From assembly GCA_963786295.1 (NCBI GenBank), contig CAWAYV010000027.1, positions 1 through 64,000 of the forward strand: a stretch of DNA of 64,000 nt, given 5' to 3'. Shown piece by piece: positions 26,915-36,274 of the stretch. Made by a program: the position numbers and the translations under genes. This stretch comes from JACCZX01 sp963786295. GTDB lineage: Bacteria > Pseudomonadota > Gammaproteobacteria > Burkholderiales > Burkholderiaceae_F. The number at the start of each line of letters is the position of its first letter. The stretch's first letter is position 1. Below the pieces are notes generated by a model, which searched no databases, had not been told where the DNA came from, and saw nothing but the letters and a program-made list of their open reading frames with translations.

Positions 26915-28719
26915 CGGCGCCGAGTTGCCGACCGTGCTCTCCCAAGCCAACCGCGACGCAGCTGCTGCGCAGCGCGCGCACTCTTCTGATTGATATCCAG
27001 CGAGAATTTGATCGGCGGTCGCGTGGCCAGCTTGACCTCGAAGCGCATCAATTCATCGCGCCGAAAGGAAAGTATCTCAACCACATCGCCCGTCGCGTAA
27101 CGCGACAACAACGTATCGAGATTGGCCGGCGTCGCGCGCAATCCACCGAGGGCAACCAACACGTCATTGGCTGACAACCCGCCGGCTTGTGCCGGAGAGC
27201 CGTCAAACACGTGCTCAATCTTGCACTCCAGGTTCGTGTTGGTCATTTTTATACCGAGCAATGCGAAATGCACAGCCTCGACGTCGGGCCGCCGCGTGCA
27301 TATCACGCCGAACGGAGTGAACAATGCTTCGTAATCCGGGTCGCTCGTTCCTTCGGTCCACTCGGCAATCTCGCGCGACAGTGACAATCCCGTCGCCTGT
27401 TCAACCGCTTGCGCGACTTGGTCCTCCGCGACGCCGGAGTAGTCGGCACCGGCCGTCTTCCACTGCTTCCAAAACAATCGCATCACGTCGTCGAGCGATC
27501 GTTTGCCTTTCGTCCGTGCGCGGATCGATAAATCGATCGCGAGCCCAACCAGTGCCCCCTTCTGGTAGTAGCTGACGATGCTGTTCGGTGCGTTTTCATC
27601 CTGCCGGTAGTACTTGATCCACGCGTCAAACGAGCTGTCAGCCACGCTTTGCTTTAGCCGGCTCGATCGCTGTGTCACGGTCGTCAGCGTCTTGGCGAGC
27701 CCTGTCAGGTATTGCGCCTCGCTCAGTAACCCGGCACGGGTCAGCAGCAAATCGTCGTAGTACGAGGTAAAGCCTTCGAATGCCCACAGCAGCCGCGTGT
27801 GATTTTCGCGGCTGAGGTCATACGGCACAAATGCGGCGGGTTTAATCCGTTTGACGTTCCACGAGTGAAAATACTCGTGGCTTGCGAGCCCGAGAAAGTT
27901 GCGATACGCCTCGGTCGATTCGGTCATGCCGAGAAACGGCAGGCCTTCGCGCTTGGTGACCAGCGCTGTGGAGCTGCGATGTTCGAGGCCACCGTAAGCG
28001 TCGCCTACCATCGTGAGAAACGTGTAGCGATCAAATGGCGCCGAATGCGAGCGCGGCTCGAACATTTTGACTTGTGTTTCGCACAGCTGTGCGAGATCGG
28101 CGGTAAGCCGTGACATGTCAAGCTTCGGCACTCGTCCAGTGATCGCGATTTCGTGCGGAGTGTCGAGCACGCTAAAGTGGCCCAACTGGAAATCGCCCAT
28201 CTCAACCGGGCAATCGATCAGTTCGTCGTAATCAGCGGCTTCGTACGCGCCAAAGGAGTGACGTCGCGTACCTCGTGCCGGCGCAAGCGCGGTGGCGATT
28301 CGCCAGCTGCGATAGCGTGCGCCCGCCGGCGGCAGAATATCGACCGTGCAAGGCTCGTGTTGCAAGCCAAGCGGCAGCAGAAAAACCGACGTTCCGTTGA
28401 AAAACCCATGTGTTTCATCGAGGTGCGCCGCTCGCACCGATGGATCCCACGCGTACACCTCGTAGGCAAGCTCGATCTGTTTTGCCGGTGGCGCGCGCCA
28501 GGTATGTTTATCTAATTTTTTCAGCGCGACTCGACGGCCACCGGCGAGCGCGCTGATCCGCACGATGTGGCGCGCGAACTCGCGAATCATGTAACTGCCT
28601 GGGATCCATGCCGGCAGCATGAAACGCTGGCCTTGCGGATCAGGCCGCTCAACGCGGCACGTCACATGAAACAAATGAGCAGCGGGCGATGCAGGGCGAA
28701 TGGCGTAGAAAATAGTCAT
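26911..28719 (-). CDS. M61-family metallopeptidase with PDZ domain
   Basis: 602 residues. The N-terminal beta domain (residues 1-170) includes FMLPAWIPGSYMIREFARHI, a hallmark of glycyl-aminopeptidase-like M61 enzymes. The zinc site is HEYFHSWNVKRIKP (HExxH) with a downstream Glu in LWAFEGFTSYYDDLLL. A PDZ domain near 480-570 reads FDGSPAQAGGLSANDVLVAL. There is no signal peptide, so it should be cytoplasmic. It converges on ung with a four-base overlap, and is followed upstream (minus direction) by a DUF599 gene after 15 bp. Confidence 0.9.
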   Translation of the reverse strand: MTIFYAIRPASPAAHLFHVTCRVERPDPQGQRFMLPAWIPGSYMIREFARHIVRISALAGGRRVALKKLDKHTWRAPPAKQIELAYEVYAWDPSVRAAHLDETHGFFNGTSVFLLPLGLQHEPCTVDILPPAGARYRSWRIATALAPARGTRRHSFGAYEAADYDELIDCPVEMGDFQLGHFSVLDTPHEIAITGRVPKLDMSRLTADLAQLCETQVKMFEPRSHSAPFDRYTFLTMVGDAYGGLEHRSSTALVTKREGLPFLGMTESTEAYRNFLGLASHEYFHSWNVKRIKPAAFVPYDLSRENHTRLLWAFEGFTSYYDDLLLTRAGLLSEAQYLTGLAKTLTTVTQRSSRLKQSVADSSFDAWIKYYRQDENAPNSIVSYYQKGALVGLAIDLSIRARTKGKRSLDDVMRLFWKQWKTAGADYSGVAEDQVAQAVEQATGLSLSREIAEWTEGTSDPDYEALFTPFGVICTRRPDVEAVHFALLGIKMTNTNLECKIEHVFDGSPAQAGGLSANDVLVALGGLRATPANLDTLLSRYATGDVVEILSFRRDELMRFEVKLATRPPIKFSLDINQKSARAAQQLRRGWLGRARSATRRR

Positions 28720-28734
28720 GCGGCGGCCGTTTGA

Positions 28735-29457
28735 TCAGCCGCGCAACACTTTAAGTACGTCCGATCGGAATTCGCGCTGATAAAGCAGGAACACGATGCC
28801 TGCGGTGGCCAGCCCAAAGGCAAGCGGTGAAGAAAACCACATCAACGCCGCGAAAGCCATGTAGTAGGCGCGTAATCCGTCGTTAAATGTTTCTGCCGCC
28901 AGGCCTACGACTCGGCCGGCACGCTCGGCGTACTCCTCGCGCTTGGCATCGCCGCTCTCGAAAACCTTTGCCTCGGGCATCGACGCGATCAGCAGCGCGC
29001 CAAACGTGTACTGCCGCATCGACCACGTAAATCTGAAAAACGCATACACAAAGATAACGAGCAGCAGCATCAGCTTCAGGTCGAACACGAACGCGCTGGT
29101 GATTGTGGCGAACGGAAACTCCTTGACCAGATCGGCGGCGCCTTGCGTGCCTAGCACCGCCAGCAACCCGCCGATGATCAGGATCGTAGTCGAGGCAAAA
29201 AATGACGGGCTCGTCGAGAGGTTTTGCACGACCACCGCGTCGACGACTCTGTTTTCCCGGTTTGTCGTTTGCATCATCCATAACAACCGGTAACGATTGG
29301 TATAGGCCAGCAGCGATCCCACGGTCGCAGTGCGCCGTCTGGCAAACATCGCGTAGCTAATCCATGCGATGAAAAAACCCGCAAGCGCCAGCCAATCGGC
29401 CAGCGCCATTACTTTGAACGCCTGCAGCAGTTGCATTGCCGCCGCAGCATAGAACAC
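28735..29457 (-). CDS. DUF599-family membrane protein
   Basis: 240 residues with four to five membrane segments (ADWLALAGFFIAWISYAMFA, TTILIIGGLLAVLGT, LKLMLLLVIFVYAFFRFTW, MAFAALMWFSSPLAFGLATA). The central RENRVVDAVVVQNLSTSPSF and YTFGALLIASMP match DUF599. Function unknown. The first seven codons are optional: ATG 29436 gives MQLLQAFKVM. It lies just upstream of the M61 peptidase gene in the same direction, 15 bp apart, so the two are likely cotranscribed. Confidence 0.82.
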   Translation of the reverse strand: MFYAAAAMQLLQAFKVMALADWLALAGFFIAWISYAMFARRRTATVGSLLAYTNRYRLLWMMQTTNRENRVVDAVVVQNLSTSPSFFASTTILIIGGLLAVLGTQGAADLVKEFPFATITSAFVFDLKLMLLLVIFVYAFFRFTWSMRQYTFGALLIASMPEAKVFESGDAKREEYAERAGRVVGLAAETFNDGLRAYYMAFAALMWFSSPLAFGLATAGIVFLLYQREFRSDVLKVLRG

Positions 29458-29473
29458 CGCGCGCTATGGGTGT

Positions 29474-30082
29474 TTAGCGGAAGTCGATGTCGATCAAAAT
29501 GCCGTCGTCATCCACTTCGATCAGGTGCGGCGGAAATTTTTCGAGCACTGCGCGTGCGCCCCGATCGCCATCGCTACGCAAAAGCTCGGTCAGACACTGT
29601 GCGGAAAATCCAACCGGATGCCCACGTTGCCCTCGATAAACCGGTGCCGCGGTAACGTGGCCCGCGCGAAGCGCGCCGGCAACGGCGGTAATCGTGGCCG
29701 GATCGATTGCCGGCATATCGCCGAGTGCCACGATCCAAAAGTCAGCACTGGCGCTGGCGTGTATTCCGCACGCCAATGACGCGCCCATTCCTGCCACGGC
29801 GCGCTCGCATACCACCAGATCGCAACCTTCATCGTGCAGTAGTTCGTGCAAGCGCGGCTGATGCGGATCGCTGCGGGGCCGAACGACCGCGAGTGTGCGA
29901 GAGACGGCGGTCCTTAGATTACGTACCGCCGCAGCGACGATCGGTGTGCCGACGTGGCGGCCTGCGCTAACTGGTTGCAACAATTTCGAACATTCGCGGG
30001 TAGGGTCATAGCGTTCGCCTAGGCCCGCTGCAAGGAGTATCCCGACTATTGCGGCGTTAGTCGGCGCGGCTCCTCGAGTCAC
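29474..30082 (-). CDS. MobA/MocA-like nucleotidyltransferase
   Basis: About 202 residues from GTG 30082, which overlaps the permease stop (GTGA). The nucleotide-binding N-terminus is IVGILLAAGLGERYDPTREC with KLLQPV; further parts are VVCERAVAGMGASLACGIHA, WIVALGDMPAIDPATITAVA and YRGQRGHPVGFSAQCLTELL. This is the molybdopterin cytidylyl/guanylyltransferase-like fold (MocA type). Without XdhC or a molybdoenzyme nearby the exact nucleotide and acceptor are open. A longer in-frame extension into the permease gene was rejected. Confidence 0.82.
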   Translation of the reverse strand: MTRGAAPTNAAIVGILLAAGLGERYDPTRECSKLLQPVSAGRHVGTPIVAAAVRNLRTAVSRTLAVVRPRSDPHQPRLHELLHDEGCDLVVCERAVAGMGASLACGIHASASADFWIVALGDMPAIDPATITAVAGALRAGHVTAAPVYRGQRGHPVGFSAQCLTELLRSDGDRGARAVLEKFPPHLIEVDDDGILIDIDFR

Positions 30083-31443
30083 GCAGATTTCTTTAGCCGA
30101 GCGACCAGCCAGACGACGACGCCCGACAGCATCACGTAAATGGCAACTCGGATCGCCTGATTCTCGAAAGTAAAAAGAAGGCTTCGATAGAGTAGGAACA
30201 CGCATGTCCCGACGAACACTATCGGCAGAATCGGATACAGCGGCACTTTGAACGGCCGTGCAAGATGAGGGTACCGAAAACGCAGAACGAATAAGCCGAT
30301 CCCGGTCAGCAGAAAGAACAACCAAAACACCGGTGCCGTGAAATCCACCATGAACTTGACGCCCCCCTCATTTGCGGCGGCTATCAGCACAATCAGCAGT
30401 GTGATGACACTGGTTGTCAACATCGCGACGATCGGTGCGTCACGTTCAGCATTCCAGTGGCTCATAAAGGCAAATATCCGCCAATCCTTGCCGAGCGAGT
30501 AGTTGGTGCGCGCAGTGACGAGCATCGTCGCATTGATCGACGTTAGCGCTGCCAGCGCAACGATCGCGCCGATCGATTTTTCCCCGAAGCTGCCGAACGC
30601 TCTTTGTGCGACGTCGGCGGCGACTTGCTTGCTCGCCTTTAACCCGTCAAAGCCCAGTCCGACCACAAGAGCGGCAACGAACAGTAAATAGACAGCCGTA
30701 ATGACAAGCAACGACACCACAAGTACCTTAACAATGGCGCGACGGCCACCCTTGACCTCAGCCGAGATATACGCGGCGTCGTTCCAGCCGCCATAAGTAA
30801 ACAGCACAAACAGCAATGCGGTGCCGAAAAGCGCGGGTACGTCGCTTGTCGGGGCCGCCGGGGCGGCACTCGTAGCCGCAGGTGCGACAAAGCCCGCGAC
30901 GACAACAAATAGCAGGCCCAGCACCTCAAGTACCGACATTACATTTTGCGCTCTGGACGACGCCCGCAGGCCGGCGATGTTGACCGCGGTTAACGCAATG
31001 ACGATCAAAATTGCGTAGATAACCGAGGAGTGCTCACCAAGCGATAGCACGCGGCTCATGTAATCGCCAAATACGAACGCAAGCAGGGCGATCGCGCCCG
31101 TGGAAATTACCGTGACGCGTGCCCAAGCGAAAAAGAAACTTACGTCGCGGCCGTATGCGCGAGTCAGGAAGTAATAATCACCGCCCGCGTTTGGAAACGT
31201 GGTGGCTAGCTCCGCATAGCAAAGCGCACCGATGAGTGCGAGCAGCGCTCCGAAGATCCAGGCGCCGAACATCCACTCCACCGAACCTGTCATCCCCGCC
31301 ACAAGCGGCGGAAAGGCAAATATTCCACCGCCAATGACGATGCCGGTAATGATCATCACCGCGTCGAAGACCGACAACACCGGTCGAGGCGCCGCAGAAG
31401 TTGTGGTAGCAGCTAGTGCGGGTGAAGTTGGTATGTCGGCCAT
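30079..31443 (-). CDS. APC-superfamily amino acid permease
   Basis: 454 residues from ATG 31443 (MADIPTSPALAATTT) with GGGAC upstream as a modest RBS. About twelve membrane segments; the first helix carries the unwound substrate-binding motif ITGIVIGGGIFAFPPLVAGM, followed by LCYAELATTFPNAGGDYYFL. The family exchanges or imports amino acids; the GG(D/E)YYFL text is nearest to LAT/YkbA-type exchangers, but the substrate cannot be predicted. The mocA-like gene is coupled to it downstream. A terminator hairpin between it and the gene to the right separates the two. Confidence 0.88.
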   Translation of the reverse strand: MADIPTSPALAATTTSAAPRPVLSVFDAVMIITGIVIGGGIFAFPPLVAGMTGSVEWMFGAWIFGALLALIGALCYAELATTFPNAGGDYYFLTRAYGRDVSFFFAWARVTVISTGAIALLAFVFGDYMSRVLSLGEHSSVIYAILIVIALTAVNIAGLRASSRAQNVMSVLEVLGLLFVVVAGFVAPAATSAAPAAPTSDVPALFGTALLFVLFTYGGWNDAAYISAEVKGGRRAIVKVLVVSLLVITAVYLLFVAALVVGLGFDGLKASKQVAADVAQRAFGSFGEKSIGAIVALAALTSINATMLVTARTNYSLGKDWRIFAFMSHWNAERDAPIVAMLTTSVITLLIVLIAAANEGGVKFMVDFTAPVFWLFFLLTGIGLFVLRFRYPHLARPFKVPLYPILPIVFVGTCVFLLYRSLLFTFENQAIRVAIYVMLSGVVVWLVARLKKSA

Positions 31444-31462
31444 GACTTGTCCCAAAAATAGA

Positions 31463-31485
31463 AAGCCCCGCGTTTTGCGGGGCTT
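31463..31485 (-). terminator. Rho-independent terminator
   Basis: AAGCCCCGC and GCGGGGCTT form a perfect 9-bp stem around GTTTT; on the minus strand it is followed by TTCTATTTTTGG. It lies 26 bp after the stop of the exported methyltransferase gene and ends that transcript before the permease gene. Confidence 0.88.
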
Positions 31486-31510
31486 CAGCGGTAAAGCAAC
31501 GTGCAAAAAA

Positions 31511-32371
31511 CTACTTGCGGGTTCCGGTGACCTTGGTTTCCGCGCCGCCGGCGCCTTTCAGCGTGCCCGTCAGCTCATTGCCGCGCACGGTGCCGGTCAG
31601 CGTGCGCGTCACACCCTTGTCGTCGTTGAATGCAAAGCGAATTTCTTCGCCGCGTACGGTCGCGCCCACGAGCGGCTGCTTCGCTGAGCCGGCCGCGACA
31701 TCGCCAGTGATCTTCTGATACTTCTGGCTCAGGTTAACGGTGTACTGCGCATTGCCCGGACCCTGCTCGCGTAACGTCCAGGTGCCTTCGACCTTGGCCG
31801 GCACAATCCACAGATACGCAGTGCGATAGTCGACCTCTGCAGTTTCATCGGCTTCCCAGTCGCCCATCGTGAATTGATGCGATGTGACGCGCGTCCCAGG
31901 TTTCATCTCCAGAATTGTCGGGCGTAGCTTTAGATTCAGCTCGGGCAGCAGGTACATCGTCACTACCGTCGCCTTGCTGAAGTCTTCCTTGAACACATCG
32001 CCCTGAATGATGCGAGTCTTGCCGGCAACGTTTTCCGCCTGCACATAGCACTGCGCGAGCTTCGCCATGTCGGGGTTGTATTCGATGCCGACCGCAGTAG
32101 CACCCAACTTCCCGGCCGCGATTGCAATTTTTCCGTCTCCGGCGCCCAAGTCATAAACCGTGTCCTGCGGCGTGACCTTGGCCATACGCAGCATTCGCTG
32201 CACGACCTCGTCGGGTGTTGGCACCCAAACCACGTCCTTACCGGCCTGGCCGACTTGCGGCTTGTAGTCACGATCGCATTCCCGGCGATCTTTGGCATCG
32301 ACACTGACTACGGCCGCGGCGAGCACGCCGGCCAGTGCGATTGCTGTGCTGCTGCGAATAAAACGAGACAT
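31511..32371 (-). CDS. Exported protein with SAM-methyltransferase fold
   Basis: 286 residues from ATG 32371, chosen because AAGGAG lies 9 bases upstream. A Sec signal peptide (FIRSSTAIALAGVLAAAVVS, cleavage after VDA) precedes a class I SAM-binding domain: VWVPTPDEVVQRMLRMAKVT, motif I VYDLGAGDGKIAIAA, acidic motif VGIEYNPDM, GDVFKEDFS, VVTMYLLPELNLKLR. A C-terminal beta-rich domain (GTWTLREQGPGNAQYTVNLS to the end) has no recognised family. Periplasmic methyltransferases lack an obvious SAM supply, so the real location or chemistry is puzzling. Confidence 0.83.
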   Translation of the reverse strand: MSRFIRSSTAIALAGVLAAAVVSVDAKDRRECDRDYKPQVGQAGKDVVWVPTPDEVVQRMLRMAKVTPQDTVYDLGAGDGKIAIAAGKLGATAVGIEYNPDMAKLAQCYVQAENVAGKTRIIQGDVFKEDFSKATVVTMYLLPELNLKLRPTILEMKPGTRVTSHQFTMGDWEADETAEVDYRTAYLWIVPAKVEGTWTLREQGPGNAQYTVNLSQKYQKITGDVAAGSAKQPLVGATVRGEEIRFAFNDDKGVTRTLTGTVRGNELTGTLKGAGGAETKVTGTRK

Positions 32372-32404
32372 CGGGTTTCTCCTTGTGCTCAACGTGCGGC
32401 GTGA

Positions 32405-33391
32405 TTATGCATTGACATTGACGACGACTCGGCCCCGGATCTCGCCCGCCAGGATCGCGCGGCCGGCTTCAAACGCGTCTGCCAGTGCGATCTCGCGCGT
32501 GATGGCATCGAGCTTAGCGCGGTCCAGTTCTTGTGCCAGATGCTGCCACGCCTGTGTGCGGCGATCTATTGGGCACATTACCGAATCGATGCCGATCAAG
32601 CGCGCACCGCGCAGAATGAATGGTGCCACCGTGGCCGGAAAATCCATCCCCTGTGCCAATCCGCAAGCGACGGCGACGCCGCCGTAGCGCAGCTGCGCAC
32701 AAGCATTGGCAAGTGTCTGACTGCCGACCGAATCGATGACGCCGGCCCAGCGCTCTTTTTGCAGCGGCTTACCGGGTACGGACAGTTCCGCACGGTCGAT
32801 GACATCAGAAGCGCCCAACCTTCGCAGATAGTCAGCCTCAGTCAGTTTGCCGGTGCTGGCAACGACGCGGTGCCCGCGCTGCGCCAAGATCGCGACTGCG
32901 AATGAGCCGACGCCTCCGCTCGCACCGGTCACCAACACGTCGCCGCTCGTTACGCCGTTATCGGCGAGCACCATCGCGGCCAGCATGGCGGTGTAACCGG
33001 CGGTCCCAATCGACATCGCATCGCGCGTCGTCAGCGGGGCGGGTATGCGCACCAGCTGTTCACCTCTATAGCGGCCGCGTTGCGCCAATCCGCCCCAGAC
33101 GGTCTCGCCAGCGCCCCAACCATTCAGCACGACTTTGTCACCGGCACGCACTTGCGAGGATGTGCCGGCTTGCACGCTGCCCGCGCAGTCGATGCCCGGA
33201 ACCATCGGCCACTTGCGGACAATCGGTGACTTGTTCGTCAGCGCGAGTCCGTCCTTGTAATTGATCGTCGAGTAGTCAATCTCGACTGTCGTGTCCGCTT
33301 CAGGCGTATTGGCTTCGAGTTCGGTGTCATCCAGGTCGCGCAGCTCTGCCCGGAACTGATCGGACTTGGTCAAGTAGATCGCTTTGAACAT
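32405..33391 (-). CDS. AcuI/YhdH-type quinone oxidoreductase (MDR family)
   Basis: 328 residues from ATG 33391. N-terminal GroES-like domain with IDYSTINYKDGLALTNKSPI and VPGIDCAGSV; Rossmann domain with VLVTGASGGVGSFAVAILAQ (GxxGGVGS) and VVASTGKLTEADYLRRLGAS. No zinc ligands, as usual for this subgroup. AcuI reduces acrylyl-CoA to propionyl-CoA with NADPH; YhdH is close in sequence, so the substrate stays open. Divergent from the GGDEF-EAL gene, with about 200 bp between that shows no clear feature. Confidence 0.88.
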   Translation of the reverse strand: MFKAIYLTKSDQFRAELRDLDDTELEANTPEADTTVEIDYSTINYKDGLALTNKSPIVRKWPMVPGIDCAGSVQAGTSSQVRAGDKVVLNGWGAGETVWGGLAQRGRYRGEQLVRIPAPLTTRDAMSIGTAGYTAMLAAMVLADNGVTSGDVLVTGASGGVGSFAVAILAQRGHRVVASTGKLTEADYLRRLGASDVIDRAELSVPGKPLQKERWAGVIDSVGSQTLANACAQLRYGGVAVACGLAQGMDFPATVAPFILRGARLIGIDSVMCPIDRRTQAWQHLAQELDRAKLDAITREIALADAFEAGRAILAGEIRGRVVVNVNA

Positions 33392-33596
33392 CGTATGCAA
33401 TGGTGCATGCACGGCAGTGCAACGGACGATACTACGGACTTAAAAAGCGTCCGCGCGCACGCGGCCGTGCGTCAAGTTGGCGACACAGGAAGTGGGTTAG
33501 GCAGCCACTCGCTTCCCTTTTTCGGCCTTTCCGCTCGGCGAAATGGGTGCATCGTGGCAGAATCGGAAACAGTCGCGATGACGCCCTAGGAGTCCG

Positions 33597-36215
33597 TTGG
33601 CATCAACCGTCATTCCGCTGCGTCAAGCAGCTGTTGAAAGTTCGCTCAAGCGGGCGGCCTTTGATTTCGCCGGCGTGGCAATGCTGTGTGTAAACAGCGC
33701 CGGTCAGATTCTCGCGCTTAATTCGGAAGCTTCTGCACTCGTGGGCGGCGATTCGCCAATCGGTCGCAGCGTTGCCGAAATTGTCCCGTTCCCAAGTCAT
33801 CAGGCATTCGCGCGGCGCTGGAATCGGCTGTGGACGATGGCCGCCAACGGCACGCACGCGAGCGTCGAAACGAAACTTCCGTTGCGCGGCGGTGGGCGAT
33901 TGACGGCGCGCATTGCGATGCGGCTGTTTCGCTTTGAACAGGAAGAATTTGCGTCGATTGCGATTACCGAAACAACGCAGATGCGAGCCTACGCGAAGCG
34001 CGTTGCCCTCGACGAATCGCGCGCGCGCGCGCTCGCGCAGCATCAATCGGAATTGACTGTCGTTCTGAACGAGGACAGGCGCGTCGTCTATGCGAGCGCC
34101 GCACTGGAGCCGATCACCGGCGAGCAGGCATTCGACGTCCTGGGATCGCCGTTCGAATTTATTCTCGATCAGCCGTCGCGCATCGAGTTTCGGCGCGCCG
34201 TCGATCGCATCTTGCGCGAGCAGCCGGGCGACCGACAGACGTCGTCGTTGCTGTTGCGCACCCGCGCCGCGCTCGCCGGCACGGGCCGTAGCATTTCTTG
34301 CGTTATCGCGAATCGGCTCGACGATCCTCGTGTGCGCGGTTTGGTGCTCACGGCGCGCGATCTGGGGCCCGCCGAGCGCGCGCAAGCAAGAAGGTTGCGC
34401 TTTCGCGAGCGACTGTTGGAGCTGGCGATCCAGCCCAAGTCCGATTTCACGCATGCACTGTCGGCCATTTTGCGCACCGCGACCGAGGTGCTCGATGTCG
34501 GCGCGGTGAGTTTCTGGCGTTTGTCGCCCGATGGCGAATCGCTGCGTTGTGAATCTTTGTTCGAACGCGCCAGCGATCGCTTCAAGCGCGATTGGGTCGG
34601 CCGTGAGCTGACTGCCACGCGCTTTCCGGCTTACTTCGCGCAGTTGATGATTCGGCAGCCGGTTGCGATCAATGACACACATACTTCTCGGCTGACCACG
34701 TCGTTTGCGGGCGATCGGAACTGGGCGCGCGTGCGCGCCATGCTCGATGTGCCGGTGCTGGTCGAAGGACAAGTCAGTGGCGTGCTGAGCTTGCAGCATT
34801 ACGAGTCACGTTTGTGGGATGACGACGACGTGAGCTTTGCCAACACAACGTCACTGATGCTTGCGTTGGCGCTCGAAGCGGCGCAGCGTCAGGAAGCCGA
34901 AACACGGATCGAGCATCTTGCGTGGTACGACGGCCTCACCGGGTTGCCGAACCGCAACCTGCTGCGCGAGACGATGCGCGACCTGATCATGACCGCGGCG
35001 AATCGCAAGCGGCGCATGGCCGTCATGCTGATCGATCTCGATCGTTTCAAAGACGTCAACGACACGCTCGGCCACCTGGTGGGTGACGCCCTGATCAAGT
35101 CAGCCGCCGAGGTGCTCGGCCAGACCGTCGGTGACGCGGGCACGGTCGCCCGTCTCGGCGGCGACGAGTTCGTCGTGTTGATCAACGAGTTCGTTCACCG
35201 GCAGGAAGTCGCGTTACTCGCGGCGCGGATTGCGCAAACCCTGAATCGCACCGATCTTGTGCCGACCATCGACACGCAGGTGTCCGCATCGATCGGCGTC
35301 GCGTTGTTCCCGGAACACGGACGCGATATGAGCACGCTGCTGAAAAACGCCGACGCCGCGATGTACCAGGCGAAGCGCGACGGCCGCAATCAGTTCAGCT
35401 TTTTTAATCCGATCCGCTACGAGCGAGCCGCGCGCGAAGTTCAGCTGGGGATCGAGCTCGTCAAGGCGGTGCAAAGCGAAGCGCCGCAATTCATTTGCGA
35501 GTATCAGCCGCAGGTCGAGATGGTGAGCGGCCGCGTCGTCGGGCTCGAAGCGCTGATCCGGTGGCAGCATCCGGTGCACGGTGTGTTGACGCCAGATCGC
35601 TTCATCGGCGTAGCCGAACTGAGCGGCCTTTCGGAGCGGATCACACGCTGGGTATTGAATGACGTCTGTTCGCAAATCAACCGCTGGCGCCAGGTGCGTC
35701 CCGATTTCGACGTGCCGGTGTCGATCAATGTTGCCGGGCGAGAAATGGGCTCGACCGCGCTGCCGGCGCTGGTTCGTGCCGCACTTGCACAGCACGCGAT
35801 TGCGCCGCAGCTGATCGTGCTCGAGATTACCGAGCGCACGTTGGTCAGGGAAAGCGAAATCAACAACGATGTGCTGGCTGAGCTCGCGTCGCTCGGAGTT
35901 GGGCTGGTGCTCGATGACTTCGGCACCGGTTACTCGATGCTGGGCTATTTGAAGCGCATGCCATTTACGGCGCTGAAGATCGATCAGTCGTTTATCGAAG
36001 GCATTCCGGGCGACGCCGACAGCCGCGCGATCGTGCATGCGATGCTTGCCGTGGCGCGCCATTTCAAATTGAAAGTCGTGGCAGAGGGCGTGGAGTCGAT
36101 CGAGCAGGTCGAATACATGCGAGACATCGGATGCGAATTCGCGCAGGGCTACTTCTACGCCCGTGCGCTTTCTTCGGACACGATTCTCGACTATCTCGCG
36201 CGCGCCGGCGCATAG
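33597..36215 (+). CDS. PAS-GAF-GGDEF-EAL c-di-GMP signalling protein
   Basis: 872 residues from TTG 33597 with AGGAG four bases upstream; no ATG fits. Two PAS-like regions (to about 250) begin FDFAGVAMLCVNSAGQILAL; a GAF domain (about 280-425) has VGAVSFWRLSPDGESLRCES and LDVPVLVEGQVSGVLSLQHY. The GGDEF domain keeps RLGGDEFVVLINEF, without an RxxD inhibitory site before it, and the EAL domain keeps GLEALIRWQHPVHG, DDFGTGYSMLGYL and ALKIDQSFIEGI, so both cyclase and phosphodiesterase could be active. No membrane segments: a soluble sensor, likely of small ligands or redox state. Confidence 0.92.
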   Translation: MASTVIPLRQAAVESSLKRAAFDFAGVAMLCVNSAGQILALNSEASALVGGDSPIGRSVAEIVPFPSHQAFARRWNRLWTMAANGTHASVETKLPLRGGGRLTARIAMRLFRFEQEEFASIAITETTQMRAYAKRVALDESRARALAQHQSELTVVLNEDRRVVYASAALEPITGEQAFDVLGSPFEFILDQPSRIEFRRAVDRILREQPGDRQTSSLLLRTRAALAGTGRSISCVIANRLDDPRVRGLVLTARDLGPAERAQARRLRFRERLLELAIQPKSDFTHALSAILRTATEVLDVGAVSFWRLSPDGESLRCESLFERASDRFKRDWVGRELTATRFPAYFAQLMIRQPVAINDTHTSRLTTSFAGDRNWARVRAMLDVPVLVEGQVSGVLSLQHYESRLWDDDDVSFANTTSLMLALALEAAQRQEAETRIEHLAWYDGLTGLPNRNLLRETMRDLIMTAANRKRRMAVMLIDLDRFKDVNDTLGHLVGDALIKSAAEVLGQTVGDAGTVARLGGDEFVVLINEFVHRQEVALLAARIAQTLNRTDLVPTIDTQVSASIGVALFPEHGRDMSTLLKNADAAMYQAKRDGRNQFSFFNPIRYERAAREVQLGIELVKAVQSEAPQFICEYQPQVEMVSGRVVGLEALIRWQHPVHGVLTPDRFIGVAELSGLSERITRWVLNDVCSQINRWRQVRPDFDVPVSINVAGREMGSTALPALVRAALAQHAIAPQLIVLEITERTLVRESEINNDVLAELASLGVGLVLDDFGTGYSMLGYLKRMPFTALKIDQSFIEGIPGDADSRAIVHAMLAVARHFKLKVVAEGVESIEQVEYMRDIGCEFAQGYFYARALSSDTILDYLARAGA

Positions 36216-36274
36216 CGTCGTCTGTATCCGTGTCGCGCCGCTAAGATTGCGGTGCAAATCCCGGAGACGCCGTA

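Noticed and set aside
30083..30325. Upstream extension of the MobA-like gene to 30325
   Set aside because: It lies in the permease gene in another frame; GTG 30082 overlapping the permease stop is better.
33603..36257. Two long minus-strand frames (398 and 347 codons) opposite the GGDEF-EAL gene
   Set aside because: No domain, composition typical of antisense GC-rich frames; the plus strand has a complete conserved protein.
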